64,000 bases of DNA from Leifsonia sp. PS1209 (GCF_012317045.1 NZ_CP051154.1:3968001-4032000), one strand, 5' to 3'; positions 43,131 to 51,891 are shown, numbered from the stretch's first letter. The notes: generated by a model not told the origin, from the letters alone. Numbers and translations: made by a program.

Positions 43131-45179
43131 TCAGGCCGCGATCGGCTCCACAACGCGCACCACCCCCACCGTCTCGATCTGCGCAGGCACGGACGTGACC
43201 TCCTGGTACGACAGCACCGCAAGGCCGCTCAGCTGCCCGGCCACCAGCCGCCGGATCGCCGGTCGCAGAGCGGGGGCGCAGACCAGGATCGCGGAGACGC
43301 CTTGGTCGTCGAGCTGCGCGGCCGTCTGCCGCAGCGAGCTGAGCACCGCTTCGAGTCGCACCGGGTCGAGCACGATCTGTGTGCCGAACTCCGAGGGCCG
43401 CAGACCTTCGAGCATGGCCTGTTCGAGGCCGGGGTCGATCATGATGACCCGCAGCGTCGACCCGTCCAGGTGCGGTGCGACGACCGCAGGGCCGAGGGCG
43501 GACCGCGCGGCCTCCACCAGCCCCTCCGGGTCGTTCGAAGTCTTCGCCCGCAGCGCGAGGGCCTCCAGGATGCGCGGCAGGTCGTTGATCGCGACCTGCT
43601 CGATCAGCAGCCCCTGAAGCACCCGCTGCACCTCGGCGAGGGTCAGCAGGTTCGGGATCAGCTCGTCCACAGCAGACGGGCTCACCTGCTTCACGCCCTC
43701 GGTGAGCTGGCGCACGTCCTCGCGGGTGAGCAGCCTGGCCGCGTTCGCGGTGATGATCGACGACAGGTGCGTGATGAGCACGGAGACGCGGTCGATCACG
43801 GTCGCACCGCCGAGCTCGGCGCTGTGCCGCATCTCGCTCGGGATCCACTTCGCGCCCAGCCCGAAGACCGGCTCGACCGTCGGGGTGCCCGGCAGCGCAT
43901 CCAGTGCGTCGCCGAGTGCGAGCACCCGCCCGCTCGGCGCCTGACCGCGCCCGGCCTCCACGCCGGCGATCTTGATCACGTAGGTGGAGGGCGGCAGGTC
44001 CGCGCTGTCCCTGGTGCGCACGGGCGGCACGATGATGCCCAGTTCGAGCGCGATCTTGCGGCGCAGGGCGCGCACCCGGGCGAGCAGGTCGTCCGACGCT
44101 CCGCTGACGATGTCGACCAGGTCGGGCGCGAGAGTGATCTCCAGGGCGTGCACGCGCATCTGCTCCAGCAGATCGTCCGTGGTCTCCCCCTTGCCGGCGT
44201 TCGCGACGGCGGCCTGCGCCGCCTGCGCCTTCTTCGCAGCGGCCTGCGAGTTCTTGAGCCGCTGCGCCGCGAGGATCAGGAACGCGCCGACCAGCACGAA
44301 CGGGATGGGCGGCATCCCGGGGATGAGCGCCATCACGATGGCCGCGCATCCGGCGATGGTCAGGGCGTTGCGCGACTGGCTGAGCTGTCCGCTCGCCGTC
44401 GTGCCGATGTCGGCCTCCGCGTTGGAGCGCGTGACGATCATGCCGGTGGAGACCGCCATCAGCAGCGCGGGGATCTGCGTGACCAGTCCGTCTCCGATGG
44501 TCAGCAGCGTGTACGAGTTGACCGCGTCGCCGATCTCCATGCCGCGCTGGATCATGCCGATGGCGATACCGCCGACCACGTTGATGACGATGATCAGGAT
44601 GCCCGCGATGGCGTCGCCCTTGACGAACTTGGATGCGCCGTCCATCGCCCCGTAGAAGTCCGCCTCCGCCGACACCTCTGCACGGCGGGTGCGGGCCTGC
44701 TCCTCGGTGATGAGCCCGGCGTTGAGGTCGGCGTCGATCGCCATCTGCTTGCCGGGCATGGCGTCGAGGGTGAAGCGGGCGCCCACCTCGGCGACGCGCT
44801 CGGCACCCTTGGTGACCACGATGAACTGGATGACGATCAGGATGAGGAACACCACGGCGCCGATGATGATGGAGCCGCCCACCGCCACATGCCCGAACGC
44901 CTGGATGACCTGGCCGGCGTATCCGTCGCCGAGCACCAGGCGGGTGGATGCGACGTTGAGGCCCAGCCGGAACAGGGTCGCCACCAGCAGCAGCGACGGG
45001 AAGACCGAGAAGTCGAGCGGCTTCTTGACGAACATCGTGGTGAGCAGGATGACCAGCGCCAGCATGATGTTGACGATGATGAGCGTGTCCAGCAGCCAGG
45101 CGGGCACAGGGACCACGAGCAGCATGATGATGCCGACGACCCCGATGGGCACGGCGACTTTGGTGGTGGTCGATCTCAT
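43131..45179 (-). CDS. flhA: Flagellar export gate protein FlhA
   Basis: A 682-residue core subunit of the flagellar type III export gate. About eight N-terminal helices include the FHIPEP-region-like sequence KPLDFSVFPSLLLVATLFRL, and the cytoplasmic domain (from about residue 330) docks chaperone-substrate complexes. Its ATG shares one base with the flhB stop (TGATG). The position-conserved RLGLNVASTRLVL is present. Length is typical. Downstream lies the FlhF-position gene. Confidence 0.96.
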   Translation of the reverse strand: MRSTTTKVAVPIGVVGIIMLLVVPVPAWLLDTLIIVNIMLALVILLTTMFVKKPLDFSVFPSLLLVATLFRLGLNVASTRLVLGDGYAGQVIQAFGHVAVGGSIIIGAVVFLILIVIQFIVVTKGAERVAEVGARFTLDAMPGKQMAIDADLNAGLITEEQARTRRAEVSAEADFYGAMDGASKFVKGDAIAGILIIVINVVGGIAIGMIQRGMEIGDAVNSYTLLTIGDGLVTQIPALLMAVSTGMIVTRSNAEADIGTTASGQLSQSRNALTIAGCAAIVMALIPGMPPIPFVLVGAFLILAAQRLKNSQAAAKKAQAAQAAVANAGKGETTDDLLEQMRVHALEITLAPDLVDIVSGASDDLLARVRALRRKIALELGIIVPPVRTRDSADLPPSTYVIKIAGVEAGRGQAPSGRVLALGDALDALPGTPTVEPVFGLGAKWIPSEMRHSAELGGATVIDRVSVLITHLSSIITANAARLLTREDVRQLTEGVKQVSPSAVDELIPNLLTLAEVQRVLQGLLIEQVAINDLPRILEALALRAKTSNDPEGLVEAARSALGPAVVAPHLDGSTLRVIMIDPGLEQAMLEGLRPSEFGTQIVLDPVRLEAVLSSLRQTAAQLDDQGVSAILVCAPALRPAIRRLVAGQLSGLAVLSYQEVTSVPAQIETVGVVRVVEPIAA

Positions 45180-46267
45180 CAGATGCCTCCCAGGATCGGG
45201 GTCATGGTGTGGGTTCCGTATGCGGAGCCGCGGGCCTTCAGCGACATGACGAACGCGAGCACCCTCGCCACCTGGTTGTAGAGGTCGACGGGGATCTCGT
45301 CGCCCAGCTGGCATCCGGCGTGCAGCGCGCGGGCGAGCGGGATGTCCTTCACGATCGGCACGCGCTCCTCCTCCGCCTTCTCGCGGATGCGCTGCGCGAT
45401 CGTGCCGGAGCCCTTCGCGACCACGCGCGGGGCCGACTTGCCGGGCTCGTACTTGATGGCGATGGCGATGTGCGTCGGGTTGACGAGCACCACATCCGAC
45501 ATCGCGATGGCGGCGATCATCCTGTTGCGGCTCATCGCGAGCTGGCGGGAGCGGCGCTGCGACCGGATCAGCGGGTCGCCGTCGCTGTTCTTCTGCTCGT
45601 CGCGCACCTCGCGCTTGGTCATGCGGGTCTGCTTGCGGTTGCGGCGCATCACGACGAGCACGTCGAGCCCTGCGAGCACCAGGCCGGCGCCGACCGCGGC
45701 CTGCAGCAGGCCGGTCGCGCCGCTGGTCGCGGCGGCGAGCAGGGAGTTCAGGGACAGGCTGCCCGCGGTCAGCAGCACGGGCATGAGCCCCTGCACCACG
45801 AGGTAGAGGCCGACGGCGACGACCGCGGACTTGAGCAGGGTCTTCGCGCCCTCCCAGAGCGCGCGCATCCCGAACACCCTGGCGACGCCCTTGACGATGT
45901 TGAACTGCTCGTACTTGCCCTCGAGCTTCTTGAGGTGCACGCCGCCCTGGGCGGCCGCCGCGCCGATGATCGCGATGGCGGCGACAGCCAGCAGCGGGCC
46001 GATGGTGCCCAGGATGCTGCCGAGCCCGTCCCCGAGGGCCTTCAGCGCTGCCGCAGGGTCAGGGTTCTCGATGATGGAGCGCACGGTGAACAGCTGGTCG
46101 ACCCCTGCGCTGCTGCCGAGGCCGATGGTGAACGGCAGCATCACGGCCGCCGCCCCGACGCCCACCCACGCGGTGAGGTCCATCGACTTGCCGAGGCGGC
46201 CCTTCTCGCGGGCCTCCTTCATCCGCTTGTCGGTCGCCTGTTCTGTGCGTTCCTGCGCGTCGCTCAT
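45179..46267 (-). CDS. flhB: Flagellar export switch protein FlhB
   Basis: A 362-residue membrane subunit that sets the order of export, rod/hook first and filament later. The autocleavage site is NPTH at 263-266; cutting between N and P is the family switch step. Four helices precede it, and the N-terminal cytoplasmic head MSDAQERTEQATDKRMKEAR is typical. Its ATG overlaps the fliR stop by ATGA and the stop overlaps flhA by TGATG. The C-terminal 80 residues contain the expected interaction surface (IAIKYEPGKSAPRVVAKG). Confidence 0.96.
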   Translation of the reverse strand: MSDAQERTEQATDKRMKEAREKGRLGKSMDLTAWVGVGAAAVMLPFTIGLGSSAGVDQLFTVRSIIENPDPAAALKALGDGLGSILGTIGPLLAVAAIAIIGAAAAQGGVHLKKLEGKYEQFNIVKGVARVFGMRALWEGAKTLLKSAVVAVGLYLVVQGLMPVLLTAGSLSLNSLLAAATSGATGLLQAAVGAGLVLAGLDVLVVMRRNRKQTRMTKREVRDEQKNSDGDPLIRSQRRSRQLAMSRNRMIAAIAMSDVVLVNPTHIAIAIKYEPGKSAPRVVAKGSGTIAQRIREKAEEERVPIVKDIPLARALHAGCQLGDEIPVDLYNQVARVLAFVMSLKARGSAYGTHTMTPILGGI

Positions 46268-47025
46268 CGGCCCACCCCCAGCATCGTCTTGACAGCGGTA
46301 CCGGTCAGGCCCTCGACGACCCCCGGTAACGCAACGAACAGCACCGCGGAGAGCACGACGGTGAGCATGATCTTCAGCGGGAAACCGAGCGAGAACGCGT
46401 TGAGCGCCGGCGCCACACGCGTGAGCAGGCCGAGGCCGACGTCGGCCAGGAACAGCACCACGATGAGCGGCCCGGCGATCTGCACAGCGGCCACGAACAT
46501 CTGCGTCACCCCGGTGACCATCTGCTTGGCGGGGTCGGAGAGGTCGATGCCCGCCGCCAGCGGGATGGCGTCGTACGAGCGGATCAGGCCGCCGATGATG
46601 AGCTGGTACGCACCGGATGCGAACAGCAGCGCCAGCGCCGTCATCTGGAACAGCCGGGTGAACTGGGCGCCGTTGATCATCGACTGCGGGTCGAACGCCT
46701 GCGCCAGCTGGAAGCCGCCGAACAGGTCCACCAGGCTGCCGGCCGACTGCACGGCGGCGAACACCAGGTAGACGAGGAAGCCGAGCGTCGCGCCGACCGC
46801 GAGCTCCCGCAGCAGATCGACGAGGAACATCCCGATGTCTGCGGAGTGGTACCCCGCAGCGACCCGCGGGGCGACGGCCACGGCGAGGCCGATGGCGAGC
46901 ATCCCTTTGATCTGGGCGGGGATGCCGTTGTAGGAGAACGGCGGCGCGATCACCAGGAACGCGACCATGCGCAGCGACGCCAGCGCGATGGCCTCGATGG
47001 TGGACAGGTCGATGGGGATGTACAT
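46264..47025 (-). CDS. fliR: Flagellar export gate protein FliR
   Basis: A 253-residue polytopic protein with about six helices, part of the FliPQR entry complex. Characteristic are FGGFQLAQAFDPQSM and VGLGLLTRVAPALNAFSLGF. The ATG at 47025 overlaps the fliQ stop by one base (TGATG) and its stop overlaps the flhB start by ATGA. The length is normal for the family. Assembly with FliP and FliQ is expected at the base of the export apparatus. Confidence 0.95.
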   Translation of the reverse strand: MYIPIDLSTIEAIALASLRMVAFLVIAPPFSYNGIPAQIKGMLAIGLAVAVAPRVAAGYHSADIGMFLVDLLRELAVGATLGFLVYLVFAAVQSAGSLVDLFGGFQLAQAFDPQSMINGAQFTRLFQMTALALLFASGAYQLIIGGLIRSYDAIPLAAGIDLSDPAKQMVTGVTQMFVAAVQIAGPLIVVLFLADVGLGLLTRVAPALNAFSLGFPLKIMLTVVLSAVLFVALPGVVEGLTGTAVKTMLGVGR

Positions 47026-47300
47026 CAGCCGCCGCCCAGCAGCGACGGGATCTTCTCGAACAGCACGTTCGTGAACGTGATCAGCTCGGAGATCATCCAG
47101 TGTCCGCAGACGATGAGCGCCACGCCGACAGCCGCAGCCTTCGGCACGAACGAGAGCGTCACCTCCTGGATCTGGGTGATCGACTGCACCAGGGAGATGG
47201 CGAAGCCGACCACGAGCGCCGTGACCACGATCGGGGCGGCCAGCTTGGCGGTGATCATCAGGCCCTGCATGGCGATGTCGAGGACCGCGTTCGCGTTCAT
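47025..47300 (-). CDS. fliQ: Flagellar export gate protein FliQ
   Basis: A 91-residue protein with two helices: LMITAKLAAPIVVTALVVGF and AVGVALIVCGHWMISELITF. The linker ISLVQSITQIQEVTLSFVPK is the FliQ signature. It forms the helical export channel with FliP and FliR. It is translationally coupled: its ATG overlaps the fliP stop by ATGA and its stop overlaps the fliR start by TGATG. Confidence 0.96.
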   Translation of the reverse strand: MNANAVLDIAMQGLMITAKLAAPIVVTALVVGFAISLVQSITQIQEVTLSFVPKAAAVGVALIVCGHWMISELITFTNVLFEKIPSLLGGG

Positions 47301-48151
47301 CCGCCACCCCGATAGCTCGTGATGAGGCTCGTGATGACGAGGCCCCAGCCATCCACCAGCACGAACAGCAGGATCTTGAACGGCAGCGAGATCATCACCG
47401 GCGGGAGCATCATCATGCCCATCGACATCAGCGCGGCGGAGACGACCATGTCGATCACCAGGAACGGCACGAAGATCACGAAGCCGATGATGAACGCGGC
47501 CCGCAGCTCCGAGATCATGAACGCCGGGATGAGGGTGAGCATCGGGACGGCGGACGGGCTCGCCGGGTTCGGGCGCCCGGCCGCACGCGTCATCAGCGCG
47601 ATGTCCTCCTCGCGGACGTGCGCCAGCATGAAGCCCCGCAACGGCCCCTCGGCCAGATGCACCGCCGCGGTGAAGTCGATGTGGCCGTTCAGGTACGGCT
47701 GCACGGCCGTGTTGTTGATGTCGATCAGCACCGGGCTCATGATGAACAGGCTGAGGAACAGGGCGAGGCCGGCGAGCACCTGGTTCGGCGGGATCGACGG
47801 CAGCGCGAGGGCGTTCCTGGTGAGAGCCAGGACGACGAAGATCTTGGTGAACGACGACATCATCAGCAGCAGCGCGGGCGCGACGGACAGCAGGGTGATG
47901 CCCAGCAGGGTCAGGATGGCCGCGGACGGTGTGCCGTTCGGTCCGTTGATGTCGATGGTGACGCCGCCGGTGCCTCCGCCGGGACCGGCCGGACCGGTCG
48001 GGGTGGGGACGGGCTCAGGCACCATCGGCAGCGGGGCTGCGTGCGCGACGTTCGCCGTGAGCAGCACCATGGCGACCGCCGAGATGATGGCGAGCACGAT
48101 CGCGATCACGAACCGTGGGGAGCGGATCAGCCGCCCGGCCGCGGCGATCAC
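47297..48151 (-). CDS. fliP: Flagellar export gate protein FliP
   Basis: A 284-residue membrane protein with a cleavable-looking signal (FVIAIVLAIISAVAMVLLTA, then HAAPLP) and a Pro/Gly-rich stretch ahead of the family core ILTLLGITLLSVAPALLLMM. Further signatures are SSFTKIFVVLALTRNAL, DIALMTRAAG and LIPAFMISELRAAFIIGFVI. The GTG at 48151 overlaps the FliO stop by GTGA, which matches the coupling seen through this operon; GTG 48187 is an alternative. FliP nucleates the FliPQR export gate. Confidence 0.92.
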   Translation of the reverse strand: MIAAAGRLIRSPRFVIAIVLAIISAVAMVLLTANVAHAAPLPMVPEPVPTPTGPAGPGGGTGGVTIDINGPNGTPSAAILTLLGITLLSVAPALLLMMSSFTKIFVVLALTRNALALPSIPPNQVLAGLALFLSLFIMSPVLIDINNTAVQPYLNGHIDFTAAVHLAEGPLRGFMLAHVREEDIALMTRAAGRPNPASPSAVPMLTLIPAFMISELRAAFIIGFVIFVPFLVIDMVVSAALMSMGMMMLPPVMISLPFKILLFVLVDGWGLVITSLITSYRGGG

Positions 48152-48738
48152 TTCTTGGGCCGCACCGCCGAGCTCGCCTGCCTCCACGTTGCCGGTGACA
48201 GGATCGAGCCCTTGAGGGCCTCGTCGAATACGGAGGCGCGTCCCTGCGCCGTCAGGTAATCGGCATCCTGCCTGGAGTTCTTCGCGGGCTTCACGGCGCC
48301 CACCTGCCGTCCTGCTGCTGCGGACGGGAGCGCATCCTGCGCGTCGTCCTGGGCGGTCATGGGGTGGTCTTCGATGGGGGTCCGGTGGTCGAGCTGGCTC
48401 TGCTGGCTGACCGGGCTCTGCGGGTTAAGGGGCTTGGCGAACGTTTGCCGCACGCGGGCGATCGGGGTGACCTCCGCCTCCAGGTCGACCGGGCGGTCAC
48501 CGGAGGCGAGCACGTTGACGTTCCGCTCCGTGACGCCGAGCACGAACCGGGTGCCGTCCACATCCACCACGACGACCGACGCCTTCGAGCCGACGCCCTG
48601 GCGGCCGACCACGGTCACGGCGTTGCCGCGGCGCACGCCGCGCTTGCCCTTGGTGACGCGCCGTTGCACGTACCAGAGCAGAGCGACGATCACGCCGAGA
48701 ACGACGAGAACGCGCAAGGCGACGAACAGGGTGTCCAC
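48148..48738 (-). CDS. fliO: Flagellar biosynthesis protein FliO
   Basis: A 196-residue protein: one N-terminal helix (LFVALRVLVVLGVIVALLWY), a basic loop, and the conserved VVGRQGVGSKASVVVVDV followed by FVLGVTERNVNVL of FliO. The C-terminal half is low-complexity and ends in GSILSPATWRQA. FliO stabilises FliP during gate assembly. GTG start at 48738. Position between fliN and fliP, overlapping fliP by GTGA, supports the call. Confidence 0.88.
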   Translation of the reverse strand: MDTLFVALRVLVVLGVIVALLWYVQRRVTKGKRGVRRGNAVTVVGRQGVGSKASVVVVDVDGTRFVLGVTERNVNVLASGDRPVDLEAEVTPIARVRQTFAKPLNPQSPVSQQSQLDHRTPIEDHPMTAQDDAQDALPSAAAGRQVGAVKPAKNSRQDADYLTAQGRASVFDEALKGSILSPATWRQASSAVRPKK

Positions 48739-48744
48739 GAAAAG

Positions 48745-49467
48745 TCAGTCCAGGTCTTCCGAAGCGTCGAGGATCTTGGTGATGCGCACCGCGTAGTCCT
48801 GGTCGACGACCACGATCTCGCCGTGCGCGATCAGACGGCCGTTGAGCAGCACGTCCGCGGGCGACCCGGCGGAGCGGTCCAGTTCGATGACCGCGCCGGG
48901 CTCCATCGCGAGCACGTCGCGCACGGGCATCCTGGTGCGGCCGATCTCCACCGTCAACGCCATCTCGACGTTGCTGATGCGGCCCAGCTTCCCCGCGATC
49001 GACCCCGAGCCGAGGTCGCGCTCGTTCGCGCTCGCACGTCCCCGGATGGCGAACCAGCCGACGATCCCGGATGCACCGGCCAGCTCGAACACGACGGTTC
49101 CCGCGTCCTCGAACAGCTGGGTCGCGTCCTCGACCCGCGCGTCGTCGAGCACCCCGGCGCCGAGCGTGTCGCTGGCCGCCTCGATGGCGGGCTGCAGCAC
49201 ATCCTGGATGGCGACGACGGGCGAACCGTCCGCCGCGTCGTCGACGATGCTCGGCGCATCCAGCAGCACGACGGCCAGATCGGCGGACACAGCGCCGACG
49301 AAGCTGGCGACCACGGCGCTGCCGGTCGCCCCGGCGAACGCGCCGAGCGTGTGCAGGCGCGGGGTCAGCGGCGTGCCCGTCGGCAGGACGCCGACGAGGG
49401 CGTTCGCCGCGGCGAGCGCATCGGATGCGCTCAGGGCGGACGCCGTACCGGTGGTGGTCATGCTCAT
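48745..49467 (-). CDS. fliN: Flagellar motor switch protein FliN (FliY-like, two-domain)
   Basis: A 240-residue switch protein, longer than classic FliN (about 130). The C-terminal 90 residues are a SpoA/FliN domain (ISNVEMALTVEIGRTRMPVR, ADVLLNGRLIAHGEIVVVD). The N-terminal 130 residues look like the CheC/FliY-type part (GAVSADLAVVLLD, DVLQPAIEAASDTLG). It forms the C-ring with FliM and FliG and controls rotation sense. It starts at ATG 49467, six bases after fliM, and fliO follows after six bases. Confidence 0.92.
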   Translation of the reverse strand: MSMTTTGTASALSASDALAAANALVGVLPTGTPLTPRLHTLGAFAGATGSAVVASFVGAVSADLAVVLLDAPSIVDDAADGSPVVAIQDVLQPAIEAASDTLGAGVLDDARVEDATQLFEDAGTVVFELAGASGIVGWFAIRGRASANERDLGSGSIAGKLGRISNVEMALTVEIGRTRMPVRDVLAMEPGAVIELDRSAGSPADVLLNGRLIAHGEIVVVDQDYAVRITKILDASEDLD

Positions 49468-49473
49468 GGTCTG

Positions 49474-50355
49474 TCAGTCCTCTGTGTTCACGATCACGCA
49501 CGCCAGGCGCGAGCCGCTGGAGCCCAGCGCTGCACCGGCGACGGGGTGGCCCCCGACGGCGAGATCGAACGGTCGGTGTTGCGGATGCGGGATCGGGAGC
49601 AGGTCGCCGACGGCGAGCCCGAGCACGACGCTCGGCTTGACCCGTGCGGGGGTGAGCCGCAGGGAGACGTCGACGGGCACGTGGGCGAGCTGCGCATCCA
49701 GGAGCTCGCGTGCGTCGTCGGCACTGCTGGTCGGGTTGGTCTCCCCCAGCTGAGGGAGCAGGACGATGGCGGGAAGGGCCAGCGTCGCCGGTGCGACGTT
49801 CTCCCCCACCCGCAGCTCGAAGGTGGCGACGATCATCAGCTCCGCGGTGGCCGCCGCCTGCGCGAACTGCGAGTTGTACTGGATGGCGTCGACGCCGATC
49901 GGCGTGACCAGCAGGGCGCCCAGCGAATACCGCAGGTCTTCGAGCGCGTCGTCCATCAGCCGCCGCACGAGCGCGTGCTCGATCTGCGTGAAGGTGCGCT
50001 CGGCATCCACTGGGTTGCCCGTTCCGCCCAGCATCGCGTTCACCCAGGACAGGGCGGCGACGGTCGGGAACTGGATGACGCCCTTCGGCGCGATGCCGTC
50101 GAGCTCGCAGAGCACCATCGCGGTGGTCGCGGGCAGCGATGCGGCGTACTCGTCGTACGTCTGCATGGCGACGGACTCGCACTCCACCTGGCTGAGCACC
50201 CGCACCTTGGCGGTCAACTGCGTCGCCCACTGCCGCGCGAACGTCTCGAACGCGAGCTCGAGCACCCGCGAGTGCTCGCGCGCCAGCGTCGTCGGACGCC
50301 GGAAGTCGTACACCGGCGCCTCTGGCGCAGTCTCAGGAGCGTGCAGGGTGGTCAC
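49474..50355 (-). CDS. fliM: Flagellar motor switch protein FliM, lacking an obvious N-terminal CheY-binding motif
   Basis: A 293-residue C-ring protein. The middle CheC-like domain begins with YDFRRPTTLAREHSRVLELA, and the SpoA domain is at the end (HVPVDVSLRLTPARVKPSVV, LGLAVGDLLPIPHPQHRPFD). The usual N-terminal CheY-P-binding peptide (LSQxEIDxLL-like) is not visible: the protein begins MTTLHAPETAPEAPV, and no ATG, GTG or TTG lies between the upstream in-frame stop and the GTG at 50355. A sigma-28-like promoter ends about eight bases ahead of that codon, implying a leaderless transcript. Confidence 0.92.
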   Translation of the reverse strand: MTTLHAPETAPEAPVYDFRRPTTLAREHSRVLELAFETFARQWATQLTAKVRVLSQVECESVAMQTYDEYAASLPATTAMVLCELDGIAPKGVIQFPTVAALSWVNAMLGGTGNPVDAERTFTQIEHALVRRLMDDALEDLRYSLGALLVTPIGVDAIQYNSQFAQAAATAELMIVATFELRVGENVAPATLALPAIVLLPQLGETNPTSSADDARELLDAQLAHVPVDVSLRLTPARVKPSVVLGLAVGDLLPIPHPQHRPFDLAVGGHPVAGAALGSSGSRLACVIVNTED

Positions 50356-50362
50356 GGTGCCG

Positions 50363-50393
50363 ACTATCGGCGGGGAGGGGGGATGCGTTAGGG
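50363..50393 (-). promoter_or_regulatory. Sigma-28 (FliA)-type promoter for fliM
   Basis: On the minus strand a CCCTAACGC box (-35, TAAC core) is followed after 14 bases by GCCGATAGT (-10). Sigma-28 consensus is TAAA, about 15 bases, GCCGATAA. The element ahead of flbD (51816-51846) has the same two boxes at the same spacing. The -10 lies about eight bases before the fliM start codon. Confidence 0.7.
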
Positions 50394-50414
50394 ACTATTC
50401 TCTCTTTGCCACTT

Positions 50415-50433
50415 GTTTGTATAGAATGCGAAC
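50415..50433. promoter_or_regulatory. Dyad upstream of the GntR gene
   Basis: GTTTGTA (50415-50421) and TGCGAAC (50427-50433) form an imperfect inverted repeat, pairing with two G-U wobbles, directly before the GntR ATG. GntR/YtrA regulators typically bind such dyads at their own promoters. TATAGAAT at 50420-50427 inside it resembles a -10 box. Confidence 0.35.
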
Positions 50434-50784
50434 ATGTTGATCCGTCTGGAGGCCGAGTCCGCCGCGTCGTTCGCCGAGCAGATCGTCGCGCAGGTGCGGC
50501 TCGGCGTGGCCGGCGGCGAGATCCGCGTCGGAGAACGTCTGCCGTCCGCGCGGGAGCTGGCGGGGTCGCTCGGAGTGAACATGCACACGGTGCTGCGCGC
50601 GTACGACACCCTGCGCGAGGCCGGGGTGATCGACCTGCGGCGCGGGCGAGGCGCTGTCGTCGTGGCCGGTGACACCGCCTCCGTGCGCACCGTCTTCGAG
50701 GCGGCGGCGTCCCTCGTCGCCGAGGCCGCGAAGGCCGGGATCAGCTCGACAGAGCTCTCCGTGATCATCAAGGGGATCGCATGA
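50434..50784 (+). CDS. GntR-family transcriptional regulator (YtrA type)
   Basis: A 116-residue regulator with an N-terminal GntR winged helix (AEQIVAQVRLGVAGGEIRVG, LPSARELAGSLGVNMHTVLR) and only a short helical tail, as in the YtrA subfamily. It starts at ATG 50434. The downstream DUF1648 membrane protein overlaps it by ATGA, a pairing common for YtrA-type regulators. It sits between fliM (divergent) and flbD but has no flagellar character. Confidence 0.9.
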   Translation: MLIRLEAESAASFAEQIVAQVRLGVAGGEIRVGERLPSARELAGSLGVNMHTVLRAYDTLREAGVIDLRRGRGAVVVAGDTASVRTVFEAAASLVAEAAKAGISSTELSVIIKGIA

Positions 50785-51773
50785 GCCGCCGCGGAGCTGT
50801 CCGCCGCAGCATCGCGGTCGCCCTCGCTCTGGTGCCGCCGGCCTGGCTGATCATCACGGCCGTGACCGTCGGCCCGAAGCTCGGCTCCCGGATGGCGTCC
50901 CACTGGTCCGGAACGGGCACCCCTGACGGTTTCGCGGACACCTGGCCCACGTTCTGGATGTTCGCAGCGATCGTCACCGGTCTGACGGCCGGTGCGATCG
51001 CCCTCGTCGTCGCCGCGCGGACCACACCCCAGGCCCGGATGTGGGTGGGCATCGTCGTGGGCCTGGCCGGGCTGACCGCCCTCGCCTGGACGGCATCGGC
51101 GGAGGCCACAGCTGCGGCCGCGACACCCGAGGAGGCCGTGCTCGGCGCCCGGCTCCTTCTGCTCATCCCCGTCGTGGGGCTCGGGGCGCTGGCGTTCCTT
51201 TTCGTTCCTCCCACAGAGGGGCAGACGGACAGCGATGGCGACAGCGACGACGACCGGCGCGAGCGCCCGACCCCTCCGCTGCGCTCGGGCGATCGGCTGG
51301 TCTGGTCCGGCACCACCGGCAGCGCGTGGTTCGGCGCGCCGGCCGCCGCACTGATCGCTGGCGGGATCCTGTGCCTGGTCGCCGCCATCGCGACACCGGC
51401 GCTGATCGCCGCCGCGACCTTCCTGCTCCTGCTGGGATGCACGCTCCTTCTGCTCGCGAGCGTGCGGCTCGTCGTCGACGCCCGGGGCATCCGGCTCGTC
51501 TCCACGGTCTTCCGCATCCCGCTCATCCGGGTGAAGCTGGACGACATCGACGCGGTGTCGGCCGAGCAGATCAGCCCACTCCGCTGGGGCGGCTGGGGCT
51601 TCCGGATCTCGACGAGGGGCATCGCGTACGTCACGCGCAAGAGCGAAGGCATCGTGATCACCCGGCGTCGCGGCGCGGATGTCGCGATCACCATCGGCGC
51701 CGCCGAGCAGGCCCGCGCGGCGGCCGAGCTCCTGGTCGACCAGCACCGGGCAGGGATGCGCCGAGCCGACTGA
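50781..51773 (+). CDS. DUF1648-domain membrane protein
   Basis: A 330-residue protein with about six helices. The first periplasmic loop has GSRMASHWSGTGTPDGFAD, typical of the DUF1648 (SdpI-related) family, where a region MPxHWNxxGxPDG is conserved. A polar acidic/Arg stretch (TDSDGDSDDDRRER) splits the membrane regions, and the C-terminal part is soluble beta-rich. The ATG overlaps the GntR stop by ATGA. Function is unknown; SdpI relatives confer immunity or sense membrane toxins, so a stress role is possible. Confidence 0.83.
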   Translation: MSRRGAVRRSIAVALALVPPAWLIITAVTVGPKLGSRMASHWSGTGTPDGFADTWPTFWMFAAIVTGLTAGAIALVVAARTTPQARMWVGIVVGLAGLTALAWTASAEATAAAATPEEAVLGARLLLLIPVVGLGALAFLFVPPTEGQTDSDGDSDDDRRERPTPPLRSGDRLVWSGTTGSAWFGAPAAALIAGGILCLVAAIATPALIAAATFLLLLGCTLLLLASVRLVVDARGIRLVSTVFRIPLIRVKLDDIDAVSAEQISPLRWGGWGFRISTRGIAYVTRKSEGIVITRRRGADVAITIGAAEQARAAAELLVDQHRAGMRRAD

Positions 51774-51815
51774 CCTCGGCGGCCGGAGCGGTTGCCCGCA
51801 TCCATCGGCCACGCG

Positions 51816-51846
51816 CCCTTACGCCTGGCCCCCTCCGGCCGATAGT
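51816..51846 (+). promoter_or_regulatory. Sigma-28 (FliA)-type promoter for flbD-motA-motB
   Basis: CCCTTACGC and GCCGATAGT are separated by 14 bases, as in the fliM promoter on the other strand. The -10 matches the sigma-28 consensus GCCGATAA at seven of eight positions. It lies about 46 bases ahead of the flbD ATG. Confidence 0.7.
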
Positions 51847-51891
51847 GCCCCTGTGACGGCTCACCCGGAGCCGAGACCAGGATTCGCCCTC

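Noticed and set aside
50363..50371. GCCGACTATCGGC palindrome as an operator
   Set aside because: The matching -35 box and identical spacing to the flbD copy make a sigma-28 -10 box the better explanation, although an additional operator role is not excluded.
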